Below are positions 55,063 to 62,128 of a stretch of 64,000 nt of DNA, piece by piece. The notes beneath the pieces are model-generated. The model saw nothing but the letters and a program-made list of their open reading frames with translations. It made no database searches and had not been told where the DNA came from. Each line of letters opens with the position of its first letter. Position 1 is the stretch's first letter. The stretch is taken from NCBI RefSeq assembly GCF_000427445.1, contig NZ_KE386496.1, forward strand, positions 3,154,504-3,218,503, in the 5' to 3' direction. This DNA is from Methylocapsa acidiphila B2. Lineage in GTDB: Bacteria; Pseudomonadota; Alphaproteobacteria; Rhizobiales; Beijerinckiaceae. The translations under genes and the position numbers were made by a program.

Positions 55063-56547
55063 TCATTGCTCGGGACCAGGAGGGAGGGAGGCGAGCGGAG
55101 TTCCGGCGTTGCTCCGGCGTTCCCCCCAGCCGCCGCCAAGGGCTTTGAATAGCGCGATGGCGCTCCTGTCCAGGCTGACTTGGCTTTGCACCAGCGTGTC
55201 TTGCGCGCTGGCCAGAGAACGCTGCGCCGTGACCACATTGACATAGTCGCCACGCCCGGCGCGGTAGACCACCATCGCGAGCGATGCGGAGTCTGCATAG
55301 GCCGCGACGGTGCGACGCAGCGCGGCCTCGTGGGCGCGCTCACGGTCGAGATCCGTCAAGGCCTTTTCTACCTCCTCAACCGCAGCGTTCACTTTTCCGC
55401 GCCAGGAGGCGATCAACTCTTCGCGCACCGCCGCCCGCTCCCGCACCACCGCGGCCCGCCGGCCGGCGTCGAAGATGGGCATGTCCACAGTCGGCCCGAG
55501 CGACCAGACGTTCGAGCTGAGCTTGGTGACGCCGCTGAGGCGGCTAGAGTTCAGACCAACGGAACCGGCCAGGGATACGGCGGGCAGTCGGTCGGCTTCC
55601 GCGACGCCGATATTCGCCGTGGCTGCGGCGATCCGGCGTTCGGCGGCGCGAATGTCCGGCCGCCGCGCCAACACCGTCACCGGCGGCTCCGGATTCACGC
55701 CCCCTGCCAAGGACGGCACGGGGCGCACCGGCGCGAGCCGGGTTCGCACCGCAGCCGGGGTCTGCCCGATGAGAACGGCCAGGCGCAGCTCCACTTCGCG
55801 GGCGCCCTGCTCCAGCGGCGGAATTGTCGCGCGGGCGCTTTCCAGTTCAGCCTGCGCCTGCACGGCGTCCAGCCCCGTGCCTGTGCCTGCCTGGGCCTTG
55901 GCCCGCGCCAGGGCCAGGCTGTCCTCACGCAGGGCGACGGTTTGCCGGGCCAGCGCAACCCGCGCCTGATAGCCGCGCAGCTGCACGTAGTAGCTGGCCA
56001 CATCGCCCTGCGTACTCAGCAAGGTGTCCGCCAAGTCCGCCACGTCCGCGTCCGCCGAGGCTATGGCGCGCTCAAGGTCGCGCCGCTTGCCGCCGAAGAT
56101 GTCCAGCTCCCAGCTCGCGTCAAACCCGACGGCGAAGCTGTTGCTAGCGACGTAGCTGCTGCCGAGCGAGTTATCCGTGCCGGTGGTGGCGCCCGCGAAG
56201 GTGCGGGATCGCGTGGCGCTCGCAGAGGCGTCGACGCTCGGGTAAAGCGCCGCATTGGTTTGCGTGGTGGTTTCGCGCGCCTGCCGTAGTCGCGCCACCG
56301 CCTGGGCCACATCCGTGTTGCCCGCCCCCGCTTCCTCGATCAATTCGTCGAGCGCCGGATCCTTGAAGCGACGCCACCAGTTCACGAGCGACTTCCGGCG
56401 TTCCGCCTGGTCCTGCGGCGAAGACCAGGCGGCAGCGACGGCCGGAGTCGGCGCGATGTGGTCGGGGCCAACGGTGCATCCGGATAGGACCGCCCCCAGG
56501 CCGAGCAGAAGCATGCAGGCGCCCCAGGACAGCACGGCGCGCATCAA
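55063..56547 (-). CDS. Outer-membrane efflux lipoprotein (NodT/OprM-like)
   Basis: A 494-residue TolC-family outer-membrane channel. A lipoprotein signal peptide is visible (MMRAVLSWGACMLLLGLGAVLSGCTVGPDH) with lipobox LSGC, so lipid attachment is at about Cys24. The body has two OEP repeats: SLVNWWRRFKDPALDELIEEAGAGNTDVAQAVARLRQAR, and VTVLARRPDIRAAERRIAAATANIGVAEADRLPAVSL. It is the last gene of a four-gene exporter operon and overlaps the HlyD gene by 4 bp. Together they would export a substrate across both membranes. Confidence 0.93.
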   Translation of the reverse strand: MMRAVLSWGACMLLLGLGAVLSGCTVGPDHIAPTPAVAAAWSSPQDQAERRKSLVNWWRRFKDPALDELIEEAGAGNTDVAQAVARLRQARETTTQTNAALYPSVDASASATRSRTFAGATTGTDNSLGSSYVASNSFAVGFDASWELDIFGGKRRDLERAIASADADVADLADTLLSTQGDVASYYVQLRGYQARVALARQTVALREDSLALARAKAQAGTGTGLDAVQAQAELESARATIPPLEQGAREVELRLAVLIGQTPAAVRTRLAPVRPVPSLAGGVNPEPPVTVLARRPDIRAAERRIAAATANIGVAEADRLPAVSLAGSVGLNSSRLSGVTKLSSNVWSLGPTVDMPIFDAGRRAAVVRERAAVREELIASWRGKVNAAVEEVEKALTDLDRERAHEAALRRTVAAYADSASLAMVVYRAGRGDYVNVVTAQRSLASAQDTLVQSQVSLDRSAIALFKALGGGWGERRSNAGTPLASLPPGPEQ

Positions 56548-57518
56548 GGCGTTCCCGTGCTGGCGGCCTTCAGCGTCAGGGGCTCCGCTTCGATGAACAC
56601 GTCCAGGATTTGCCCGACAAAAAGTGGGAGGTCCTCCGCTTCGACCTCCATGACGACCTGGAGGACGCGAGTATCGACGCGCTCGCTGCTGCTGCCGGTA
56701 AGCGAGCTCTTCGGCACGACATAGGGTTCAATTCGGACAAAGCGCAGAGGGGAGAACAGGCCGGCGTTGCCTCGCAGGTAGGCCCGACCGGGCTTGCCCG
56801 GCCGCACGCGCCAGGCATCGTTTTCGTCAATCTCCACCCGCACCTGCAGCTTGCCTTGCCGGCCGAGCACGACCAATGCAGTGCTCAGCGCCGCAGCCGA
56901 GGCGTACTCGCCAACGCGTACATTCACTTGCAGGACGGTAGCGTCGAAGGGCGCCCGTACGATCAGGCGGTCCAGCGTCGCCTCGGCCTGCGCGAGTTGC
57001 GCCTCGGCCGACCCGACGCTCGCCTGGGCCGTGGCGAGCTTGGCCTCGTATAGCCGGACAGCTAGGCGGCGCTTGGATAGATCTTCGGCGCTGATGGCCC
57101 GCCGGTCGGTCACCGCCTCGGCGAAGCGGAGTTGGGCGCGATAATCGTCAAGCTGCGCCGCCGCCTCCGTGACCTGGGCCCGCGCCGAAACGAGCTCGGC
57201 TCGACGCTGATCGCGCGCGCTTCGTTCGGTGCGGTCGTCGAGGCGGAACAACGGCGCATCCTTGGGGACGCGCTGGCCCGCCGTCACTGCCACCTCCGTC
57301 ACCACGCCGGAGGAGAATGCGGCGATGCCGATGGTGCGGCCCGGCGTCTCCGTCAGGCCGCTGCCGCTGACATAGGATGTGAAGGGCGATGCGCCCGGCT
57401 CGCTTACTGGCTGCGCGGGAGGCGCTGCACGCCCCGTGCCGATCACGACGGCGCCGGCCAGGAACAGGCCCACCACGGCCAGGCCGGGCAGAATAAGAGT
57501 TTTGACAATTCGGATCAT
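56544..57518 (-). CDS. HlyD/MacA-type periplasmic adaptor protein
   Basis: A 324-residue membrane-fusion protein. The N-terminal signal anchor is MIRIVKTLILPGLAVVGLFLAGAVVIG. A lipoyl/barrel-sandwich half follows (GIAAFSSGVVTEVAVTAGQRVPKDAPLFRLDDR), then an alpha-helical hairpin (RAQVTEAAAQLDDYRAQL...LAQAEATLDRL), then the second half-motif IVRAPFDATVLQVNVRVGEYA. It connects the ABC permease to the outer-membrane lipoprotein. It overlaps both neighbours by 4 bp (translational coupling). Confidence 0.92.
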   Translation of the reverse strand: MIRIVKTLILPGLAVVGLFLAGAVVIGTGRAAPPAQPVSEPGASPFTSYVSGSGLTETPGRTIGIAAFSSGVVTEVAVTAGQRVPKDAPLFRLDDRTERSARDQRRAELVSARAQVTEAAAQLDDYRAQLRFAEAVTDRRAISAEDLSKRRLAVRLYEAKLATAQASVGSAEAQLAQAEATLDRLIVRAPFDATVLQVNVRVGEYASAAALSTALVVLGRQGKLQVRVEIDENDAWRVRPGKPGRAYLRGNAGLFSPLRFVRIEPYVVPKSSLTGSSSERVDTRVLQVVMEVEAEDLPLFVGQILDVFIEAEPLTLKAASTGTP

Positions 57519-58249
57519 TGGTCGTGCCTTGCAGCCTCGGCCGGGGTGGAAATACGCACCACACGACCGTCATCCATCTCCGCGATGCGGTCGGCGTAGT
57601 CGTAGATGCGATGGTCATGGGTGACGACCACCAGGGTGGAGCCCTTCTCGCGCGCCAGTTGGCGGAGCAGGCGCATGACCTCCTCGCCGTTTTTGTGGTC
57701 AAGCGCGCTGGTGGGCTCGTCGCAAACAATAAGGCGCGGGGCATGAACGATGGCGCGGGCGATGGCGACGCGCTGCTGCTGGCCGCCCGAGAGCCGCGAG
57801 GGAGATTCGTCCGCCTTGTCCGCCAGGCCCACGGAGGCGAGCACCGCCTCCGCGTCCCGCCGCGCTGCGGCCCAGCTGCGACCGTTCAGCAGCAGCGGCA
57901 CGGACACGTTCTCGGCGACGCTCAGCGTGGGGATCAGGTTATAGGCTTGGAACACGAAGCCTATGTTGGCGCGGCGGAAGTCGGCGGCCTGGCCCTTGTC
58001 CATGGCTTCCTGGTCCTCGCCTAGCACGCTGCATTCGCCGCCGTCCCGGCGCAACAGCCCGGCGATGACTGTGAGCAAAGTGGTTTTGCCGCAGCCGGAT
58101 GGACCGACCAGGAACAGCACCTCGCCTTCCCGGGCGTCTAGGTCGATGCCACGGAGCACGGGAACGGGCCCGGCGCTCGACGCGAAGGAGCGCGTCACGC
58201 CGACGCAGCGCAGGGCTGTGGCCGAGGAAGCGGCGGCGGAGGCGCTCAC
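57515..58249 (-). CDS. ABC transporter ATP-binding protein (MacB/LolD-like)
   Basis: A 244-residue ATPase. Walker A GPSGCGKTTLL, the Q-loop in FVFQAYNLIP, the signature LSGGQQQRVAIARAI, Walker B RLIVCDEPTSALD and the H-loop VVTHDHRIYDYADRI are all intact. It drives the FtsX-type permease encoded next (58246-59400) in a mechanotransmission-type exporter, as in MacB or DevA. It overlaps both neighbours by 4 bp. Confidence 0.94.
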   Translation of the reverse strand: MSASAAASSATALRCVGVTRSFASSAGPVPVLRGIDLDAREGEVLFLVGPSGCGKTTLLTVIAGLLRRDGGECSVLGEDQEAMDKGQAADFRRANIGFVFQAYNLIPTLSVAENVSVPLLLNGRSWAAARRDAEAVLASVGLADKADESPSRLSGGQQQRVAIARAIVHAPRLIVCDEPTSALDHKNGEEVMRLLRQLAREKGSTLVVVTHDHRIYDYADRIAEMDDGRVVRISTPAEAARHDQ

Positions 58250-59400
58250 TTGAACACCACCGCTGGGTCCGTGCGCAGGACGCGCAGCAGCCCCATCGTG
58301 CCCGCCACCACGCCCACTAAAACCACGATACTCCCCACCGCAGCCAAAAGCGGCCAGGTGAGCGTGAGGGAGATCTCGCTGTTGGCCAGGACGAATCGGA
58401 GCAGGGCGGCGCCCGCGCCGATGCCCAACCCGAACCCGATCAGGGTGACCCCGGCGGCCTGGAGCGTGACCATGCCTACCATGGTGGCGTCGCGCGTGCC
58501 CATGGCGCGGAGCACGGCGAAATAGCGCTGATTGTCGAGCATGAAGTCGTAGAATGTCATGCCGGCGATGCCGCCTCCGATGACGAAGGCCATCACCGCG
58601 GACAGTCCGACATTCATGATCACGCCGGTGTTCTGTATGAAATAGGCCAGCGAGCTGCTGGAGAATTCCTCGCCGGTATAGGCGCGCAGCCCTGTGCTTT
58701 GGCGAATAAGGGTCTGTACGCTGACCACGTCGGCGCCGGGCTGCAGGCGCACCAGTATGTAGGACAGCAGCTTGCGCTCATTGGGCAGGATCGTCTTGGC
58801 CCGGTTATATGTTGTGTAGACCACAGGCTGGGACTGGAAGTTGCGCTGGCCGCGATAGACTCCGACCACGGTCGCCCGGTGGTCGTTCAGCTCGAAGGTG
58901 GCGCCTACGCCGGCCGCTTGTTGCTGCCCATTTGCGTCGCGCCGCGCCAACTTGTCACGCGCCGCATCCTCGTCGATCAGCACTGCGTCGGCGTTGCGCA
59001 GGTCAGCCAGGCGGCCTGACAGCATCGAAGCCGGCCCACCGATCAGGGTGGCGTCATCCAGGCCGATGAGCTGGCAGTTCTGGGACGTGCCGTCGGGCAG
59101 CCGGGCCTTGATGGAGCCTTTGTAGAGCGGCACCGCCCAGGCGACGCCAGGGACGCTCCTGACCCGGTAAACCTGCGTATCCGTCAGCGCCTTGATGTCG
59201 TCCACGTTCTGCACGCGTGCGTCAACCACCCATAGGTCGACGCCGCCGATGCTGTCGATGAAGCTCGTCGTGCTGGACAGGATGCCCAGCAGGGTCGCCC
59301 CCTGCTGCGTGATCAGCAGGGTGGTGAATGCCAGGGAGAACAGGATGCCGAGGTATTTGGCGGTATCGCCGACCAACATCTTCCAGGACACACGCAGCAT
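58246..59400 (-). CDS. ABC transporter permease, FtsX/DevC-like
   Basis: A 384-residue inner-membrane permease. It has an N-terminal segment (KYLGILFSLAFTTLLITQQGATLLGIL), a large periplasmic domain (about 45-260) with VWVVDARVQNVDDIKAL, and three C-terminal membrane segments (VGLSAVMAFVIGGGIAGMTFYDFM, TLQAAGVTLIGFGLGIGAGAALL, LLAAVGSIVVLVGVVAGTMGLL). This four-segment layout is that of DevC-like FtsX-domain permeases. It is the first gene of the operon. Its start is 174 bp from that of tetR. Confidence 0.92.
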   Translation of the reverse strand: MLRVSWKMLVGDTAKYLGILFSLAFTTLLITQQGATLLGILSSTTSFIDSIGGVDLWVVDARVQNVDDIKALTDTQVYRVRSVPGVAWAVPLYKGSIKARLPDGTSQNCQLIGLDDATLIGGPASMLSGRLADLRNADAVLIDEDAARDKLARRDANGQQQAAGVGATFELNDHRATVVGVYRGQRNFQSQPVVYTTYNRAKTILPNERKLLSYILVRLQPGADVVSVQTLIRQSTGLRAYTGEEFSSSSLAYFIQNTGVIMNVGLSAVMAFVIGGGIAGMTFYDFMLDNQRYFAVLRAMGTRDATMVGMVTLQAAGVTLIGFGLGIGAGAALLRFVLANSEISLTLTWPLLAAVGSIVVLVGVVAGTMGLLRVLRTDPAVVFK

Positions 59401-59505
59401 CGGAACTCTTTTTGACGTTCAACCGAACTGCGAAGCAGCGCGACCATTTGTCTGAGCGTCGGGGGTTCGAAGCCCGGCGCTGGCGGCTTAGGCATCCATA
59501 ATAGC

Positions 59506-59529
59506 GAATTGAAATTTTAATTTCAATTC
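59506..59529. promoter_or_regulatory. Palindromic operator between exporter and tetR
   Basis: A perfect 10-bp inverted repeat, GAATTGAAAT (59506-59515) and ATTTCAATTC (59520-59529), with a 4-bp spacer. It lies in the divergent promoter region, AT-rich unlike the surroundings. Size and position fit a TetR-family dimer site that controls both directions. A smaller CAATT...AATTG dyad (59524-59542) overlaps it. Confidence 0.7.
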
Positions 59530-59574
59530 CATATTTTAATTGAGCCGTTTGCCCGTCCTGCTATTAGGGACCCC

Positions 59575-60273
59575 ATGCTGATCACCCACTCTGGCCGACG
59601 CACCGACGGCCGCCAAACCGCCGAAGCCGTGTTGCAGGCGGCTGGGCACGTCTTTGCCGTGAAGGGATTCGATCGAGCCACCAGCAAAGAGATTTGCGCC
59701 ATGGCGGAGGCGAACAGCGCCGCCGTCAACTACCATTTCGGCGGCTTTGACGCCCTTTACGACGCCGTTCTGCTACGCGCCCATGAACGGGTCCTGAGCT
59801 CGGAGGATTTGGCGGCGATCGCGGCAAGCGACGTGGCGCCGGCCGACAAGATCAAGCGGATCATCGCGCTTCACCTGGACGCCCTGCTCGGCTTAGGCTC
59901 GCACGCGTGGGAGCTTCGCGTTGTCAGCAGGGAGCTTGTCTCGCCGTCACCAGCCATGCTGCGCCTCCATGCGCAGCAGATGAAGCCGCGCATATCGACG
60001 ATCGACGTCATCGTCGCCGAGATCATGGGCGTGCCGGTTGACGATCCAGTCGTTCGTCAGGCCGCATTTTGCACCATGACCCCAAGCCTCATGCTGCTGA
60101 TTGGATCGCCCGGGATGGTTCATACCATCACCAGTTCCGGCCGGGCGGATGCTGCTGATCTTTCCGCGTTGGTGGAGGCTCTGGCCGCTTATGCCCTTGC
60201 CGGCATTAAAGCTCTCGGCGCCCTGGCCCAGTCTGCCGGCCGGAGCAAAAAGGGTGAGGACACACATACTTAG
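59575..60273 (+). CDS. TetR/AcrR-family transcriptional regulator
   Basis: A 232-residue TetR-type repressor. The N-terminal HTH covers about residues 10-58: RQTAEAVLQAAGHVFAVKGFDRATSKEICAMAEANSAAVNYHFGGFDALYDAVLLRAH. The C-terminal domain begins DLAAIAASDVAPADKIKRIIALHLDALLG and matches the CerR-like group in layout. It is divergent from the exporter operon with a palindrome between, so it very likely represses the operon and itself until a substrate binds. Ligand unknown. Confidence 0.92.
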   Translation: MLITHSGRRTDGRQTAEAVLQAAGHVFAVKGFDRATSKEICAMAEANSAAVNYHFGGFDALYDAVLLRAHERVLSSEDLAAIAASDVAPADKIKRIIALHLDALLGLGSHAWELRVVSRELVSPSPAMLRLHAQQMKPRISTIDVIVAEIMGVPVDDPVVRQAAFCTMTPSLMLLIGSPGMVHTITSSGRADAADLSALVEALAAYALAGIKALGALAQSAGRSKKGEDTHT

Positions 60274-60361
60274 CCGCCACCTGTGAGACTAGGCTCTAGG
60301 TCATGATCTCATAAAGGGGATTTCCGAATCGGCGGGAGGATGATTCCACCTTCGGATCGTG

Positions 60362-60517
60362 GACCGCTATAGAAATCTCGGCGAGCGTTTATTCAACAAA
60401 ATCGAACACTACAGAGGCGTAGCAACGCGCTATGATAAGCGCGCCGACAATTTCCTCGTCGGCGTGCAGCTCGCCTCGATCCGAGTTTGGATGCGCCTTA
60501 ATGAGTCGATGGCCTAG
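60362..60517 (+). pseudogene. C-terminal fragment of IS5-family transposase
   Basis: The plus frame reads DRYRNLGERLFNKIEHYRGVATRYDKRADNFLVGVQLASIRVWMRLNESMA-stop. This is the invariant C-terminus of IS5-group (IS427-type) DDE transposases, including the catalytic Glu in the N-E-R-x-F-x-K-like stretch. The upstream 75% of the gene is missing. A relic inserted after tetR. Confidence 0.85.
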
Positions 60518-60621
60518 AGCCCATTGACGATGTCGTTCGATTCGGTAACATTCACGCATCAGTCAGGCGTGAGGCTCTAATCCATGCGCGTCTCCAGGCC
60601 CTGCTAACCGGTTTAGGGAAC

Positions 60622-61074
60622 TTGAAATTGCCCTATTTCGTGCGTTTGCCCTATGAGTCCATGAACCTGCCGGATGTGATGGCGCCTCCCTTTGACGAGA
60701 TCGACATTGTTGATCTCGCGAAGGACGTCTTGATTTTTGAAACAAGCGGCAGCGCGCAACGCGGCTTCCGCATCCGTGACAACCTTGCCCCCGGCGACGT
60801 CGGCGAAATGGTTTTGAGTCTAACCTCCGAAAGGGAAACCCCGCCCATAACGATTAGCTTGAGGCCGAGCGACCTCGTAGCCGGGGGCTCGCGCATTCCC
60901 GCCAATTCGATTCGAATCCACCCATCGACGGTGACCGTTTCGAGTGGCATTCCCACGGACGTTACGGTGAAGGTGATGGCGCCGCCCGACGCGCGACCCG
61001 GCGTCTACGCCGGGACCATTTCGGCGACCGGCGACGAAACCTTCTCTGTGCCCTTCCAGGCGGAAGTTCGCTGA
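60622..61074 (+). CDS. Hypothetical protein, Ig-like/NEW3-type beta domain
   Basis: About 150 residues from a TTG at 60622, or 137 from ATG 60661 (MNLPDVMAPPFDEIDIVDLAKDVL); the start is uncertain. The C-terminal part IHPSTVTVSSGIPTDVTVKVMAPPDARPGVYAGTISATGDETFSVPFQAEVR is typical of immunoglobulin-like NEW3/NPCBM-associated domains (V-x-V-x-x-P-x-x-x-x-P-G-x-Y-x-G-x-I). There is no signal peptide, which is odd for such a domain. It is convergent with the polyprenyl synthase gene. Role unknown. Confidence 0.65.
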   Translation: MKLPYFVRLPYESMNLPDVMAPPFDEIDIVDLAKDVLIFETSGSAQRGFRIRDNLAPGDVGEMVLSLTSERETPPITISLRPSDLVAGGSRIPANSIRIHPSTVTVSSGIPTDVTVKVMAPPDARPGVYAGTISATGDETFSVPFQAEVR

Positions 61075-61096
61075 CCCTGCTCGTTACGAACAGCTC

Positions 61097-62122
61097 TCAG
61101 GCGTCCCGCCCGGTTACGAAATCGAGACAATAGGCGATAAAGTCACGGTCGACGCCAGAGGCGCTGGCAAAGGCCGCAGGAAAGACGGCTCGGGCTCCCT
61201 CGACCAATTTTGCCGCCGCCTTGCCCGCATAGCCGACGCAGTCATGCCGCTCCATTGCATTAAAAACCCATGCAACCTCCGCTTCCTTGCGCGCGTTTCG
61301 GGGCGTGGCGAGAAAGCGTGAAAGTCGCCCTCGCTCGGTAGGATCGACGACGGCTGCCAGCCGGGAGAGCATCAGGGTCCTCTTGCCTTCATAGATGTCG
61401 CCGAAAATCTCCTTGCCGTAACGATCGTGCGAGCCGACCAGGTTGAGTACGTCGTCCTGAATTTGAAAGGCGGCGCCGAGATAGAAGCCGAATGCGTTGA
61501 AAGCGTCGAGATTCGGCTCGTGCGGGCGTGCAATTAGGGAACCGATGCGGCAGGGATGCATGAAGCTGTACCAGCAGGTCTTCTTCAGAGTCATCCGCAG
61601 ATAGTCTTCAGGTCTGATTGATAGTTCGTTGTCCCGAATCCAGCCGAGCTCCATCGCCTGTCCTTCGAGCGACTCCGAAACCAAATGATCGAACTCGTCG
61701 AACACCCGCCAAGCGGTCTCCGGGCCAAGGCGTGAGAAGTTGCTGCGCAATAAGCGAAAGGCGTTCGCCAGCATCGAGTCTCCGATATTGATGGCGAGTG
61801 GGGCGCCCAGTTGAGCATGGAGGCAAGGAATGCCTCGCCGACTTTCGCTCTGGTCCTGAATATCGTCGTGGATCAGAAAGGCGTTGTGGAGAAGTTCAAG
61901 CGCAGCCGCAGATGTCAGAGCGTCCTCAAGTCTGCCGCCGAACGCTCGGCACGAGGCGATGAGAAGCGCCGGACGAATTCCCTTGCCAGACCTCGCGCAG
62001 AACTCGCGCATTGGCTGGTAGAGATACGCCCGCGGCTCGCCGTCGGGCAGACGTTCGAGCAGCGTTGCGCGAGCCAAGCCGCCGTATTCGCCAAGTCGCT
62101 CGAGAAACGCCTTCCTGTCCAT
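61097..62122 (-). CDS. Polyprenyl diphosphate synthase family protein
   Basis: A 341-residue isoprenyl diphosphate synthase. The first aspartate-rich motif is HDDIQDQSESRRG (DDxxD, ~86-90), and the second is FQIQDDVLNLVG (DDxxN instead of the usual DDxxD, ~226). Other family signatures are RPALLIASCRAFGG and KTCWYSFMHPCRIG. The N-in-second-motif variant is unusual and could alter activity. It condenses isopentenyl diphosphate with allylic diphosphates. It lies 6 bp after the FAD oxidoreductase on the same strand, suggesting a terpenoid or carotenoid-like pathway. Product length unknown. Confidence 0.9.
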   Translation of the reverse strand: MDRKAFLERLGEYGGLARATLLERLPDGEPRAYLYQPMREFCARSGKGIRPALLIASCRAFGGRLEDALTSAAALELLHNAFLIHDDIQDQSESRRGIPCLHAQLGAPLAINIGDSMLANAFRLLRSNFSRLGPETAWRVFDEFDHLVSESLEGQAMELGWIRDNELSIRPEDYLRMTLKKTCWYSFMHPCRIGSLIARPHEPNLDAFNAFGFYLGAAFQIQDDVLNLVGSHDRYGKEIFGDIYEGKRTLMLSRLAAVVDPTERGRLSRFLATPRNARKEAEVAWVFNAMERHDCVGYAGKAAAKLVEGARAVFPAAFASASGVDRDFIAYCLDFVTGRDA

Positions 62123-62128
62123 CGCCGG

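Noticed and set aside
55180-56289. 369-residue plus frame
   Set aside because: Antisense to the outer-membrane efflux lipoprotein; His/Arg-rich shadow frame.
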